From NCBI RefSeq assembly GCF_000013705.1, contig NC_007947.1, forward strand, positions 124,001-188,000: a stretch of 64,000 nucleotides of DNA. The letters are read 5' to 3'. Within the stretch, counting starts at the first letter, position 1. Each line of letters opens with the position of its first letter. The translations under genes and the position numbers were made by a program. Of the stretch, positions 49,955 to 59,879 are shown in pieces. A model generated the notes under the pieces. It searched no databases. It saw only the letters and a program-made list of their open reading frames with translations, and had not been told where the DNA came from. Source of the stretch: Methylobacillus flagellatus KT (lineage in GTDB: Bacteria > Pseudomonadota > Gammaproteobacteria > Burkholderiales > Methylophilaceae).

Positions 49955-50920
49955 ATGCGCGCTTATATAGGTTCTTTTTTCATCGCTATCTGCCTGATGC
50001 TGTGCATGAGCGGCCGCGCATATTCGGCATTGGAGGAATCCATCGTCCAATTGCAAACCGCCAACGGCGTGCTTGAAGGGACATTGCTGGTGCCTGAGGC
50101 GAGTCGAGGCATGCCCGTGGTCCTTCTGGTGGCAGGGTCTGGCCCGACGGACAGGAACGGCAACCAGCCCGGCCTGCATCACAATGCCTTATTGCAGCTA
50201 TCCGGTGCGTTGGCCCAGTATGGGATTGCGAGCTTGCGCTACGACAAGCGCGGCGTGGGCCAGAGCATGGGTGCGGCGCCCAGGGAAGAGGATTTGCGTT
50301 TCGAGCAATATGCCGCCGACGTGCGGGACTGGGTGAAATGGCTTGCGCGGGACAAGCGCTTCGGCAAGATCACCGTGATCGGCCACAGTGAGGGCTCGCT
50401 GCTCGGCATGCTGGCTGCGCGGCAGGCGAAGGTGGCGAATTTTATTTCCATTGCCGGGCCAGGCAGGCCCGCCGACCAATTGTTGCAAATGCAACTGGCT
50501 TCTCAGCCTGCCGAGATACAGGCCATGGCATTGCCTGTGCTCGAGAGGTTGAAGCAGGGCAAGACGGTCAGTCCGGTGAACCCTGCCCTGCAGGCATTGT
50601 TCCGGCCGAGCGTGCAGCCGTACCTGATTTCGTGGTTCAAATATGACCCAGCTAAAGAAATTGCCAAATTAAAGATGCCGATATTGATCGTGCAGGGGAC
50701 CGCGGACATCCAGGTGGGTGAAGAGGATGCCAGGCTGCTGGGCTTTGCCAATCAGGATGCTGCCGTGGTGCTGATTGATGGCATGAACCATATTCTCAAG
50801 CAATCGGTACCGGACCGGGCGCAGAACTGGAATACCTATACGCAACCCGAGCTGCCTGTGATGCCGGAGTTGACTGCAGTGCTGGCGAGGTTCATCCGCC
50901 AGGACGGCAAACTGGATTAG
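49955..50920 (+). CDS. exported alpha/beta hydrolase
   Basis: A 321-residue hydrolase with a signal peptide (MRAYIGSFFIAICLMLCMSG). The oxyanion segment is VVLLVAGSGPTDRNGNQP, the nucleophile elbow GHSEGSLLGML with Ser145, a likely acid is Asp in QGTADIQVGEEDA and the likely base is His in DGMNHILKQ. It resembles esterases and dienelactone-type hydrolases; the substrate is unknown. It is followed 22 bp later by a methyltransferase pseudogene. Confidence 0.88.
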   Translation: MRAYIGSFFIAICLMLCMSGRAYSALEESIVQLQTANGVLEGTLLVPEASRGMPVVLLVAGSGPTDRNGNQPGLHHNALLQLSGALAQYGIASLRYDKRGVGQSMGAAPREEDLRFEQYAADVRDWVKWLARDKRFGKITVIGHSEGSLLGMLAARQAKVANFISIAGPGRPADQLLQMQLASQPAEIQAMALPVLERLKQGKTVSPVNPALQALFRPSVQPYLISWFKYDPAKEIAKLKMPILIVQGTADIQVGEEDARLLGFANQDAAVVLIDGMNHILKQSVPDRAQNWNTYTQPELPVMPELTAVLARFIRQDGKLD

Positions 50921-50942
50921 CAATAACGCTGGAGCAATTACC

Positions 50943-51532
50943 ATGTGGGACGAACGATACGGCACCGAGGATTATGCTTACGGCAAGGCCGCGAATACTT
51001 TTCTTGCGGAGCATTTCCGCGCCATTCCCCAGGGCCGGGTCCTGAGCATTGCCGAAGGCGAGGGGCGCAATGCGGTATTTCTTGCCAGGCAAGGATACGC
51101 CGTGACTGCGGTAGACAGTTCCGCCATTGGGCTGGAAAAAGCCGGGAAGCTTGCCAGGGAGAATGGCGTCGAGATTGAATGCATCCATGCCGACCTCGCC
51201 AGTTTCGATTTCGGCGAGCAGCAATGGGACGGTATCGTCTCGATTTTCTGTCCTATGCCGTCGGCCTTGAAGGCCATTGTCTTTCCCAAGATCGTCAAGG
51301 GGCTGAAGCCCGGCGGGATTTCCTGCTGGAGGCCTACACGCCTGGGCAATTGGAATACGGCACCGGCGGCGGCAAGGACGCGGACGCCATGATGACCCAA
51401 GCCATACTGAGCCGCGAATTGCATGGATTCGTTTTCCATTGCCTGCAGGAAGTGGAGCGCGAAGTGGTGGAAGGCGCTTACCATATCGGGCTGGCCTCGG
51501 CGGTGCAGGCGATAGCCGCCAACCCAAACTAA
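50943..51532 (+). pseudogene. class I SAM-dependent methyltransferase, broken by a -1 frameshift
   Basis: The first 125 codons read a normal small methyltransferase: MWDERYGTEDYAYGKAANTF, then LSIAEGEGRNAVFLARQGY, with the SAM-binding loop GEGRN and a GLKPGGI segment. Near 51315-51318 the frame shifts by -1. The next frame continues the same family (DFLLEAYTPGQLEYGTGGG, then CLQEVEREVVEGAYHIGLAS) to a stop at 51532. Adding one G to GGCGGGATTT restores 196 residues. It could be a real mutation or a one-base sequencing error in a G-run; I see no programmed slippery site. Confidence 0.8.
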
Positions 51533-51640
51533 GTGTCAAGGAGCGAGTTGCCATGTTGAAAGTGATCGCGCAGGATTTTATCAAGCCGGAATTTATCGAC
51601 CTGTTAGCGCCGCTTTGTGCGGAGCGGACCGAGAAGACAT

Positions 51641-51782
51641 GGTAGGAGCCGAACGATAACATAGTAATGGCCTTAGATTTGTTGCTTTTTCTCCTGAAAA
51701 TCAAAATGCAATTTAAAATTCCATAGTTGGTGGAAATGTAGGTGTTAATTTTTAATTGATAAATCAATAAGTTGTTTTAAGT
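51641..51782 (+). promoter_or_regulatory. CRISPR leader with IHF-binding motif
   Basis: A 142-bp A+T-rich sequence directly before the first repeat. Between 51762 and 51774 AATCAATAAGTTG is a perfect match to the IHF consensus WATCAANNNNTTR, placed 8 bp before the repeat, as in type I-E leaders where IHF bends DNA for Cas1-Cas2 spacer integration. It has no gene of its own. Confidence 0.75.
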
Positions 51783-51933
51783 GTGTTCCCCGCACATGCG
51801 GGGATGAACCGGCATAGAGCTAATAAGAGTAACGGCAATGTAAGTGTTCCCCGCACATGCGGGGATGAACCGGCTCATTGGGACCAGAGCGGCTTTATGG
51901 CGTGGTGTTCCCCGCACATGCGGGGATGAACCG
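51783..51933 (+). CRISPR. three-repeat type I-E CRISPR array (two spacers)
   Basis: Three identical 29-bp repeats (GTGTTCCCCGCACATGCGGG then GATGAACCG) lie at 51783-51811, 51844-51872 and 51905-51933, separated by 32-nt spacers at 51812-51843 and 51873-51904. The palindromic CCCCGC-ACAT-GCGGGG core and the 29/32 geometry are characteristic of type I-E. No cas gene is in the window, so any activity would depend on Cas proteins encoded elsewhere. The array begins after the leader and ends exactly where the downstream half of the split monooxygenase gene resumes. Confidence 0.95.
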
Positions 51934-52154
51934 CCCACGAAAGGGCTTATATTGCGTACGACCTGTTTATTGACCAGAAAGACCCTGGGCATTTCATTTT
52001 TGTCGAGGAGTGGCCCGACCAGGCGGCGTTGGATATTCATTGCCAGACCAAGCATTTCCGGCGGCTGGTGCCGGCCATCAACCAGTACCGGCGGCAGGAA
52101 GGGATATTCCTGCTGATGGATGCGTTCTCAATGTAGCGCGGCTATAGCCATCCT

Positions 52155-53165
52155 ATGAGCCAGCGTTCCCTCCCGGACGAGAAATCCGGCCTGCATCCGC
52201 GCAATCGGCACCGCCAGCGCTACGATTTTGCGTTGCTGGTCGAAGCCCACCCACCCCTGGCAGCGTTTGTCAGGCTCAATCAATATGAGGATGCCAGCAT
52301 CGACTTCGCCGATGCGCAGGCCGTCAAAACCCTGAACCAGGCTTTGCTCAAGTGTTACTACGGCATCGCAGCATGGGACATCCCGCCGCAATTCCTCTGC
52401 CCGCCGATTCCCGGCCGGGCGGATTACGTGCATTGCCTGGCAGACCTGCTGGCCGCAGGCAATGACGGAAACATGCCATATGGCGGCAACGTCAGGGTGC
52501 TGGATATCGGGACCGGCGCCAACCTGGTGTATCCCATCATCGGGCAGAAGGAGTACGGCTGGCATTTCGTCGGCACCGATATCAACGTTGAGGCGCTGGA
52601 AAATGCGCAAGGGATCGTGGCTGCCAATCCCGGCCTTGCCGGTGCTATTGAATTGCGTTTGCAGCGCAATGTAGGGGCGGTGTTCTCCGGGGTGGTGCAA
52701 GAAAGCGAGCGTTTCGACCTGACCATGTGCAATCCACCGTTCCATGCATCCCAGGCGGCGGCGATGGCGGGCACAGAGCGCAAGTGGCATCACCTGGAGC
52801 GCAGCCGCGGCAAGCCTACGGGCAAGGGTGTGCGGCGCGTCAGATCAGGCCGCATGTCAGGAAATCGGCTCAATTTTGGCGGGCAGGCCGCCGAGCTCTA
52901 TTGCGAAGGCGGCGAAGAGGGATTCATCAGCCGCATGATCAAGGAAAGCGCGGCGGTGGGGGCGCAATGCCTCTGGTTTACCACGCTGGTATCCAAGGCG
53001 GCGACGTTGCCGGCGGTATACCGCAGCCTGAGGGCGGTGGATGCCTACAAGGTGAAGACCATCGACATGGCACAGGGGCAGAAGAAAAGCCGTTTCGTTG
53101 CCTGGACGTTCCACGACACAGCCGGTCAGCGCGCATGGCGTCGCCAGCATTGGCGGGATGTTTGA
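52155..53165 (+). CDS. rlmF: 23S rRNA (adenine1618-N6)-methyltransferase RlmF
   Basis: A 336-residue class I methyltransferase. The SAM loop is VRVLDIGTGANLVYPIIG at about residue 113, the catalytic motif MCNPPFHAS (NPPF, typical of N6-adenine enzymes) at about 195, and HPRNRHRQRYDFALLVEAHP at the N-terminus is a family signature. It methylates A1618 of 23S rRNA. It follows the split monooxygenase by 18 bp. Confidence 0.94.
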   Translation: MSQRSLPDEKSGLHPRNRHRQRYDFALLVEAHPPLAAFVRLNQYEDASIDFADAQAVKTLNQALLKCYYGIAAWDIPPQFLCPPIPGRADYVHCLADLLAAGNDGNMPYGGNVRVLDIGTGANLVYPIIGQKEYGWHFVGTDINVEALENAQGIVAANPGLAGAIELRLQRNVGAVFSGVVQESERFDLTMCNPPFHASQAAAMAGTERKWHHLERSRGKPTGKGVRRVRSGRMSGNRLNFGGQAAELYCEGGEEGFISRMIKESAAVGAQCLWFTTLVSKAATLPAVYRSLRAVDAYKVKTIDMAQGQKKSRFVAWTFHDTAGQRAWRRQHWRDV

Positions 53166-53213
53166 CAAACCTCCGCGAGCGCTCCTGGCCAGATGGCCTG
53201 TCGTAAACAGGCG

Positions 53214-54338
53214 CTAAGCCATGCGGCTGATGGTGTTGCGGAAGCGCGTCAGCGAGACGATGAACAGCACGGTGCCGATCAGCAACAGTGCCAGGAAAGA
53301 ACCCCAGACCACATCCAGCCCGGCGCCGCGGAACAAGATCGCCTGTCCCAGTTCCACGAAGTGGGTGGTCGGTGCCAGCAGCATGATGTTCTGCACGAAT
53401 TCCGGCATGCTTTCGCGCGGCGTGAGACCGCCGGACAGCATTTGCAACGGCAGCAGGGTCAGGATCAACAGCATGCCGAACTGCGGCATGTTGCGCGCCA
53501 GCGTCGCCATGAAGATGCCCATGGAGGTGGTGGCGAACAAATGCAGGGTGGCGCCCAGCAGGAACAGGCCGATCGAGCCCTGGATGGGCACTTTCAGCAA
53601 GCCTTCGACGACGAACACCAGGGAGCAGGTCGAGGCCACCAGCACCACCAGTGCCATGGACCAGACCTTGGCCAGCATGATTTCGGTCGGCGTGACCGGC
53701 ATCACCAACAAGTGTTCGATGGTGCCATGCTCGCGCTCGCGGATCAGCGCCGCGCCGGTAAGGATGATGGAGAGCATGGTGATGTTGTTGATGATTTCGT
53801 TCATGGCGCCAAACCATGACTGGATCAGGCTGGGGTTGAAGCGCATGCGCAACGCCAGCTCGACTGGGAGCTCGGTGGCGCTGCGATAGCGCTGTACGAA
53901 TTCGTTGACCTCGGTGAGCACGATTTCCTGGATATAACGGTTGCCGGAAAAGGCTTGCGACATGCGCGTGGCATCGACATTGAGCTGTAGCGCAGGCGAC
54001 TTGCCGGCCAGCACGTCGCGCTGGAAATCGGGTGGGATATGCAGGGCGAACGTGTACTCGCCCGCATCCATGCCCGGGTCGATCTGGCTTTGCGTGATCA
54101 GCGGCGGCGTGGAAAAGTGCGGCGGGTAGAACGCGGAGATGATGCGTGCGGACAAGGGTGAGGCATCCTCGTCGACAATGGCGATCGGGGCCTTGTGCAG
54201 GGTTTCCGGCACTGCGGTGGCCGAGCTGTAGATCATAAGCGTGAAGGTGTAGCCGATCAGCACCAGCATGACCGGGTCGCGGATCAGGCTCCAGAGCTCC
54301 TTGACGCCCAGCCGGTAGATGTTGGCTAGATGGCGCAT
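53214..54338 (-). CDS. ABC-2 type transporter permease (YhhJ/YbhR-like)
   Basis: A 374-residue inner-membrane permease. A first span (DPVMLVLIGYTFTLMIYSSA) is followed by a periplasmic domain of about 140 residues and five further spans, with NNITMLSIILTGAALIRERE, HGTIEHLLVMPVTPTEIM and MLSGGLTPRESMPEFVQNIM typical of the ABC-2 family. It pairs with the RbbA-type ATPase-permease encoded upstream (39 bp gap). The substrate is unknown. Confidence 0.9.
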   Translation of the reverse strand: MRHLANIYRLGVKELWSLIRDPVMLVLIGYTFTLMIYSSATAVPETLHKAPIAIVDEDASPLSARIISAFYPPHFSTPPLITQSQIDPGMDAGEYTFALHIPPDFQRDVLAGKSPALQLNVDATRMSQAFSGNRYIQEIVLTEVNEFVQRYRSATELPVELALRMRFNPSLIQSWFGAMNEIINNITMLSIILTGAALIREREHGTIEHLLVMPVTPTEIMLAKVWSMALVVLVASTCSLVFVVEGLLKVPIQGSIGLFLLGATLHLFATTSMGIFMATLARNMPQFGMLLILTLLPLQMLSGGLTPRESMPEFVQNIMLLAPTTHFVELGQAILFRGAGLDVVWGSFLALLLIGTVLFIVSLTRFRNTISRMA

Positions 54339-54377
54339 GGGGCATTGCTCTGGAATGGAATCAGGCGGTGCTGCATG

Positions 54378-57143
54378 TCATTTGTCCTGTTTCTTCAGTA
54401 GGAGCACTGTTGTCACCAGGACCACGGGAATGGCGGCCAACAACGGCCAGAATGAGGCTTGCAGGTCGGAGAAATCCAGCGCCTTGCTGAACACACCGCG
54501 GGTGATGATCAGCATATAAGTCGTCGGGTAGATCTCGCCGACGATGCGGCCTGCGCCTTCCAGCGACGAGACCGGGTTGAGCATGCCGGCGAACTGCACC
54601 GCCGGGACGATGGAAGCGATCATGGTGAAAAACAGCGCAGCAATCTGGCTGCGGGTGAAGGTGGAGGCGAGCAGGCCAATCCCAGTGGCGACGATGCTAT
54701 AGAGGAAGGCTGCCAGCGCCAGTGTGGCGAAGCTGCCCTTGACCGGCACGTCGAATACCGTCACGGCGAGCAATACCATCAGCAGGAAATTCAGCATGGC
54801 AAGTGCGACATAGGGCAATTGCTTGCCGAGCAGGAATTCGGTGCGGGTCACTGGCGTCACGTACAGGTTGATGATGGAACCCAGCTCCTTCTCGCGCACC
54901 ACGGACAGGGCGGACAGCATGGCAGGCAGCATGAGCAGCAGCAGAGGGATCACGGCCGGCACCATTGCCGGCAGGCTGCGCACATCTGGATTGTAGCGGT
55001 AGCGCGTCTCTATGGTGGCCGCGCTTGCGACCGTGACGCCCAGCCGCTCCTGCGCCTGTTGTTGCAGCCATTGCTGGTGGATACCTTGCACATAGCCCTG
55101 CACTGTCTCGGCGCGCTGCGGCATGGCGCCGTTCACCCAGGCGCCGATTTCGGCCCGGCTGCCGCGTTGCACGTCGCGGGCGAACCCCGGCGGTATTTCA
55201 ATGGCGAGTGACAGTTCGCCGCTGCGCATGCGCTGGTCCAGCTCCTGATAATCCCGGATCGGTGGCTGCTCGATGAAGTAGCGCGAGCCGGAGAGATTGA
55301 GCGCGTAATTCTGGCTCAGCGTGGTCTGGTCGCGGTCCAGCACGGCATAGGTCAGGTCCTCGACATCCATGCTGATGCCGAAGCCCATGACGAACATGAG
55401 CAGCATCGAGCCTGCCAGGGCGAGGCCGCCGCGTACCGGGTCGCGCTGTAGCTCCAGCATTTCGCGCCAAAGGTAGCTGAACATGCGATTGAAGCTGAAA
55501 AACCTAAGCTTGGCCTGATGGCTGCCTTGTGCAATATCCGGCGTTGAGGGAGTGGTTTGTTGGGTGTCATTGGTGCCGGTGTCAGTGCCGCCGCCGGCTT
55601 CCACCAGGTAGTCGATGAAAGCCTGCTCCAGCGTATCGGCATTGCGCTGCGCGACGATGTTCGCAGGCGTGTCACTAACCAGCACCTTGCCCGCATGCAT
55701 CAGCGACATACGGTCGCAGCGCTCGGCCTCGTTCATGAAATGGGTGGAGATGAAGATGGTGACCCGGTCACGGCGCGACAGCTCGATCAACAGGCGCCAG
55801 AAATTGTCGCGGGCGACCGGGTCGACGCCGGAGGTTGGTTCGTCGAGAATCAGCAGCTCGGGTTTGTGCACCATGGCGACGGCCAGCGACAGGCGCTGGC
55901 GGATGCCGAGCGGCAGGCCATCTGGCAGGCTGTCGAGCGCTTCCTCCAGGTCGAAGCGCTGCACCATTTCATTTACACGGGCGGGAATGTCTGCTTCCGG
56001 CACGTGGAACAGGCGGGCATGCAGCACCAGATTCTGCCGGACGGTCAGCTCGGTGTAGAGCGAAAACGCCTGCGACATGTAGCCGACGCGGCGGCGGGTG
56101 TCGATGTCCCTGGGGTCGATTTCGTGCCCGAACAGCCAGGCTTGCCCTTCGCTGGCGGGCAGCAGGCCGGTGAGCATTTTCATGGTGGTGGATTTGCCGC
56201 AGCCATTGGAGCCGAGAAAGCCGAAAATCTCGCCGCGGCGAATGCGGAAGCTGACGTGGTCGACGGCAACGAAATCGCCGAAACGCATGGTAAGGTCTTT
56301 GGCCTCGATGGCGATATCCGCGTTGCTGCCGTCGCCTTCTGGCAAGGGCGGAATCGTGACTTCCTCGTGGCCCTGTTTTTTTTCTTCCGGAAGCAGCGCG
56401 ATGAACGCGGTTTCGAGGGAGCTGGAGCCCGTGCGTTCAAGCAGTTCCTGTGGCGTTCCCGTCGCCAGTACCTGGCCTTCATCCATTGCCACGAGCCAGT
56501 CGAAGCGCTGCGCCTCATCCATATAGGCCGTGGCGACAATGACGCTCATGCTGTTTCTTTCCTGGCGGATGCGCTTGATCAGATCCCAGAACTGGGCACG
56601 CGCGAGCGGGTCGACGCCGGTGGTGGGCTCGTCGAGGATCAGCAGGTCGGGGTCGTGGATCAGCGCGCAGCACAGGCCCAGTTTCTGTTTCATGCCGCCG
56701 GACAGCTTGCCTGCCGGCCGGTCTAGGAATTTTTGCAGGCCGGTGCTGCGCGTGAGATCGTCGATGCGTCGTCTGCGTTCCTGCGCATCATGGCCGAACA
56801 GGCGGCCGAAGAACTGCAGGTTTTCCTCTACCGACAATGTCGGGTAGAGGTTCTTGCCCAGGCCTTGCGGCATATAGGCGATGCGCGGGCAGACATCGTC
56901 GCGGTGCTGCTTGCTGGACATATCGCCGCCCAGCGCCTCCACCTTGCCCGTCTGCACCGCCCTTGCACCTGCCACCAGCGACAGAAGGCTGGACTTGCCG
57001 ACACCGTCCGGGCCTATCATGCCCACCATGCAGCTGGCAGGGATATCGAGGCTGATACCGTCCAGTGCAATGGTCTTGCCGTAATGCAGGCTGACGTCCT
57101 GCAAGCGGACTGCGGACGCCACCTGCTGCCGGGTGTCGCTCAC
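54378..57143 (-). CDS. rbbA: RbbA-like fused ABC ATPase/permease (YhiH-type)
   Basis: A 921-residue protein with two ABC ATPase domains and a C-terminal ABC-2 permease domain. ATPase 1: [52 protein letters not shown]. ATPase 2: [50 protein letters not shown]. The permease part starts near residue 570. This is the YhiH/RbbA layout. It probably drives efflux through the HlyD adaptor and outer-membrane factor. It overlaps the HlyD gene by 4 bp (ATGA). Confidence 0.92.
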   Translation of the reverse strand: MSDTRQQVASAVRLQDVSLHYGKTIALDGISLDIPASCMVGMIGPDGVGKSSLLSLVAGARAVQTGKVEALGGDMSSKQHRDDVCPRIAYMPQGLGKNLYPTLSVEENLQFFGRLFGHDAQERRRRIDDLTRSTGLQKFLDRPAGKLSGGMKQKLGLCCALIHDPDLLILDEPTTGVDPLARAQFWDLIKRIRQERNSMSVIVATAYMDEAQRFDWLVAMDEGQVLATGTPQELLERTGSSSLETAFIALLPEEKKQGHEEVTIPPLPEGDGSNADIAIEAKDLTMRFGDFVAVDHVSFRIRRGEIFGFLGSNGCGKSTTMKMLTGLLPASEGQAWLFGHEIDPRDIDTRRRVGYMSQAFSLYTELTVRQNLVLHARLFHVPEADIPARVNEMVQRFDLEEALDSLPDGLPLGIRQRLSLAVAMVHKPELLILDEPTSGVDPVARDNFWRLLIELSRRDRVTIFISTHFMNEAERCDRMSLMHAGKVLVSDTPANIVAQRNADTLEQAFIDYLVEAGGGTDTGTNDTQQTTPSTPDIAQGSHQAKLRFFSFNRMFSYLWREMLELQRDPVRGGLALAGSMLLMFVMGFGISMDVEDLTYAVLDRDQTTLSQNYALNLSGSRYFIEQPPIRDYQELDQRMRSGELSLAIEIPPGFARDVQRGSRAEIGAWVNGAMPQRAETVQGYVQGIHQQWLQQQAQERLGVTVASAATIETRYRYNPDVRSLPAMVPAVIPLLLLMLPAMLSALSVVREKELGSIINLYVTPVTRTEFLLGKQLPYVALAMLNFLLMVLLAVTVFDVPVKGSFATLALAAFLYSIVATGIGLLASTFTRSQIAALFFTMIASIVPAVQFAGMLNPVSSLEGAGRIVGEIYPTTYMLIITRGVFSKALDFSDLQASFWPLLAAIPVVLVTTVLLLKKQDK

Positions 57144-58210
57144 TCCGGTACTTTCACCGCGAGTTCAGCCGGCCATTCCGTCTGCTTGTCCACCTTGACC
57201 CAGGCTACGCCGGGCAGGCCGGTCTTGACCAGCTTCAGGTGCTTATGCAAGAGTCCGCGGTCTATCTGTGCCTTGACGCGGAACATCAACTTTTGCCGCT
57301 CGCTCTCGGTTTCCACTGTTTTGGGGGTGAATTGCGCGGTGCTGGCGACAAATGAAATCGTGGCGGGGATGACGTACTGCGGCGCGGCATCGAGGATGAT
57401 GCGCGCATCTTCGCCCATTGCCAGCCTGCCGGCGGCAGCTTGGGGCAGGAAGAAGGTCATGTACACATCAGAAAGATCTACCAGGTTGAGCACCTTGCCG
57501 CCGCCCGCGAGCACTTCACCAGGTTGCGCAATGCGGTACTGCACGCGTCCATCGCGGGGAGCAGTCAGCTGGCTGTCGGCAATGTCAGCCTCGATACGCG
57601 CAATGGTAGCTTCCGCGGCGGCAACAGTGGAGCGTGCGCCAATGACTTGTGCTTTGGCCGCATCGATTGCAGCCTGCGCTGCGGAGACTTGTGCCTTGGC
57701 GGCCTCGACGGCAGCCTGTGCACTGCGTACTCTTGCCCGATCGTCATCCAGCTCTTGGATCGATGAGGCGCCTTCTGCCGAGAGCGTTTCGGAACGTGCC
57801 AGCCGGCGTTGTGCAGCATCGAGCTCGCTCTCCCGCTGTGCCACCAGCGCTTGCGTTGCGCGCTTGTCGCTTTCACGCAAGGCGACCTGGGCCTGTGCGG
57901 CGACTGCGCTATTGAGGGCCTGCTGGTATTGCGCGCGTGCTTCATCACGCTGCGCATTGAGCACGTCTATCTGCATCCTGGCGAGCAATTGCCCTTTCTC
58001 GACGAAGTCGCCTTCATTGACCAGGATATCCTCGACTCGACCTGGCAGTTTGGTGGCAACATCGATCTCCACAGCCTCTATGCGCCCATTGCCGCTGGCG
58101 AGGCCTTTGGTATTGTCGTCGCCGTTCATGGCCTGCCAGGCATACAAACCGGCAGCAGCCAAGGCGGCGATAATCACGATGGGCACTATTTTCTTGACTC
58201 TTGGATTCAT
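57140..58210 (-). CDS. HlyD-family periplasmic adaptor (YhiI-like)
   Basis: A 356-residue adaptor with an N-terminal anchor ([20 protein letters not shown]), two lipoyl-like half motifs ([20 protein letters not shown] and [20 protein letters not shown]), and a long Ala/Gln/Arg-rich coiled-coil hairpin at about residues 95-200. It links the inner-membrane ABC transporter to the NodT-type outer-membrane factor, whose gene begins upstream 14 bp away. Confidence 0.92.
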   Translation of the reverse strand: MNPRVKKIVPIVIIAALAAAGLYAWQAMNGDDNTKGLASGNGRIEAVEIDVATKLPGRVEDILVNEGDFVEKGQLLARMQIDVLNAQRDEARAQYQQALNSAVAAQAQVALRESDKRATQALVAQRESELDAAQRRLARSETLSAEGASSIQELDDDRARVRSAQAAVEAAKAQVSAAQAAIDAAKAQVIGARSTVAAAEATIARIEADIADSQLTAPRDGRVQYRIAQPGEVLAGGGKVLNLVDLSDVYMTFFLPQAAAGRLAMGEDARIILDAAPQYVIPATISFVASTAQFTPKTVETESERQKLMFRVKAQIDRGLLHKHLKLVKTGLPGVAWVKVDKQTEWPAELAVKVPE

Positions 58211-58224
58211 GGGGCGTGATCCGT

Positions 58225-59706
58225 TCAGTTGGAGGGCTGTCGGGCAGCGGGAGTGGTTGAAGGTGGAGGAACGGTAATGGAGTGCGACCCTCCACCCAGG
58301 GCGGCATACAGGCTCACCTGACTTGAGAATAGCGCGCGCTGCATTTGCACCAGCTGCTGTTCAACTTCCAGCAGGCTGCGTTCCGCATCCAGCACTTCAA
58401 AGTACGAAGTAGCGCCATGGTCGTAGCGCAGCTTGGCGAGACGGGCGCGTTCCGCCTGGGCATCCAGCATCTCTTGCTGGCTGACCAGTTGCTGCCTGAT
58501 GCTGTGCTGTGCAGCCAGGGCGTCCGCCACTTCGCGGAATGCGGTTTGGATGGTTTGCTCGTAGCTGGTCACGGCCAGGTCGCGCCTGACGTTTGCTAAT
58601 TCCAGGTTGGAGCGGTTGCGCCAGCCGTCGAATATCGGCAGCGAAATGCTGGGGGCAAAGCTCCAGGCATGGCTGCCTGTATCGAACAATCCATCCAGCT
58701 CGCGGCTGGCGGTGCCGAGCGAGGTGGTCAGCGTGACGCGCGGGAAAAATGCGGCGCGCGCTGCGCCTATATTGGCATTGGCTGATTTCAGGATGTGTTC
58801 CGCGGCGATGATGTCCGGGCGCTGGGTCAGCACGTCAGATGGCAGTCCCGGCTTGAGCTGGTGCAGCATCTTCGTCTCGGAGAAGGCGTGGCTGGCCGGC
58901 GGCAGATCAACGGGCTTGCCCACCAGCAGGGTGAGGGCGTTGAGCTCAATGGCACGGGATTGCTGCAATTGGTAGCGCAGTGTCTGTGCCTGGGCAAGCA
59001 GCGCCTGCACCTGTTTCAGGTCCAGTTTGGAAGTGGAGCCTACATCGAACCGGCGCTGGAAAATCCGCACTGATTCCTGGCGGCTTTCTATGGTTTTCTC
59101 GGCAATCAGGATGCGCTGGTCCAGCTCGCGCAGGTTGAGGTAGCTGTTCGCCACCTGTGCCACCAGGGAAATGGCGGAAGCGCGCTGCGCAGACTCGGCG
59201 GCAAGGAAGGTTTCGAGCGCGGCATCTCTGAGGCTGCGGATACGGCCCCAGAAGTCCAGCTCCCAATTGGTGATGCCGAACCCGACGCGGTATTCGCTCA
59301 GGACCATGGGGCGCCCGATCAGGCTCATGTCTTCCGGCGTGCGCGAGCGTCCAAAGCTGCCTTGGGCGTTAAGGCCGGGAAACAGGTCGGCCCGTTGCAC
59401 GCCATACAACGCCCGTGCACCTTCCACTCGCTGGATCGCGCTGCGCAGGTCACGGTTATTGGCCAGGGCTTCTTGGATCAGGTCTTGCAGGGTGGTATCG
59501 GCGAAATAATCCTGCCAGGCCAGGCTTGGGGCGTCGGCGGTGCCTGTGCCGGCCTGGGGGAAATGTTCCGCCACCGGCGCGGCTGGCCGTTCATAGTCGG
59601 GGGCCATGGACTGGCAGCCTGCAAGTGCGAGGCATAAGGCTGCAATCGCGATCTGCCAGTGCTGATGCCTGCTCCGTGGAAACGGCAAAGGAGGGGGTGT
59701 TTTCAT
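58225..59706 (-). CDS. NodT-family outer-membrane efflux lipoprotein
   Basis: A 493-residue TolC-like factor with a lipobox (IAALCLALAGCQSMAPDYER, lipidated Cys31) and two OEP repeats: NNRDLRSAIQRVEGARALYG and, later, DGWRNRSNLELANVRRDLAV. Coiled-coil stretches occur in both halves. It forms the outer-membrane exit of the tripartite exporter encoded by the next three genes. It is first in the minus-strand operon, divergent from the TetR regulator. Confidence 0.92.
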   Translation of the reverse strand: MKTPPPLPFPRSRHQHWQIAIAALCLALAGCQSMAPDYERPAAPVAEHFPQAGTGTADAPSLAWQDYFADTTLQDLIQEALANNRDLRSAIQRVEGARALYGVQRADLFPGLNAQGSFGRSRTPEDMSLIGRPMVLSEYRVGFGITNWELDFWGRIRSLRDAALETFLAAESAQRASAISLVAQVANSYLNLRELDQRILIAEKTIESRQESVRIFQRRFDVGSTSKLDLKQVQALLAQAQTLRYQLQQSRAIELNALTLLVGKPVDLPPASHAFSETKMLHQLKPGLPSDVLTQRPDIIAAEHILKSANANIGAARAAFFPRVTLTTSLGTASRELDGLFDTGSHAWSFAPSISLPIFDGWRNRSNLELANVRRDLAVTSYEQTIQTAFREVADALAAQHSIRQQLVSQQEMLDAQAERARLAKLRYDHGATSYFEVLDAERSLLEVEQQLVQMQRALFSSQVSLYAALGGGSHSITVPPPSTTPAARQPSN

Positions 59707-59796
59707 TGTTGTCGTATCTCGCTAGCCCGGGCAAGAAAGCTTTTTGCCTACCCTGATACAAGTAATTTCTAAACTCAACAATGGTTACTTTACTCT

Positions 59797-59818
59797 AGTT
59801 TCAATTACAATTGAAACT
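59797..59818. promoter_or_regulatory. palindromic operator between exporter operon and TetR gene
   Basis: AGTTTCAATTACAATTGAAA plus CT forms 10-bp arms (AGTTTCAATT and AATTGAAACT) with a 2-bp centre, a perfect dyad in the divergent region. A TetR-type dimer could bind it and repress both directions. Confidence 0.7.
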
Positions 59819-59879
59819 GTTTTTGCCAGGAGGCATCGTGACTCCTGGCCATGGCGATCCACCATTAATCAGGCACAAC

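Larger units (their letters stand above)
51553..52136 (+). pseudogene. YgiN-like antibiotic-biosynthesis monooxygenase, split by a CRISPR cassette
   Basis: The 5' part (51553-51640, AAGGAG upstream) reads MLKVIAQDFIKPEFIDLLAP and ends ERTEKT, followed by W-stop inside the insert. The 3' part (51934-52136) reads HERAYIAYDLFIDQKDPGHF, then FVEEWPDQAALDIHCQTKHF, and ends with a stop at 52136. Joining 51640 to 51934 is in frame and gives 96 residues, the normal length of this small ferredoxin-like quinol monooxygenase. The intervening 293 bp hold a CRISPR leader and array. The product is lost unless the cassette is excised. Confidence 0.82.

Noticed and set aside
51313..51320. Programmed frameshift in the methyltransferase
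   Set aside because: No slippery heptamer such as A-AAA-AAG or stimulatory structure is seen; a single missing G in a G-run is simpler.
51777..52055. Minus-strand ORF of 92 codons across the CRISPR array (and a plus-strand one at 51844-52116)
   Set aside because: The translations consist of repeat-derived blocks (the repeat lacks stops in these frames) and spacer sequence; typical false ORFs over CRISPR arrays.
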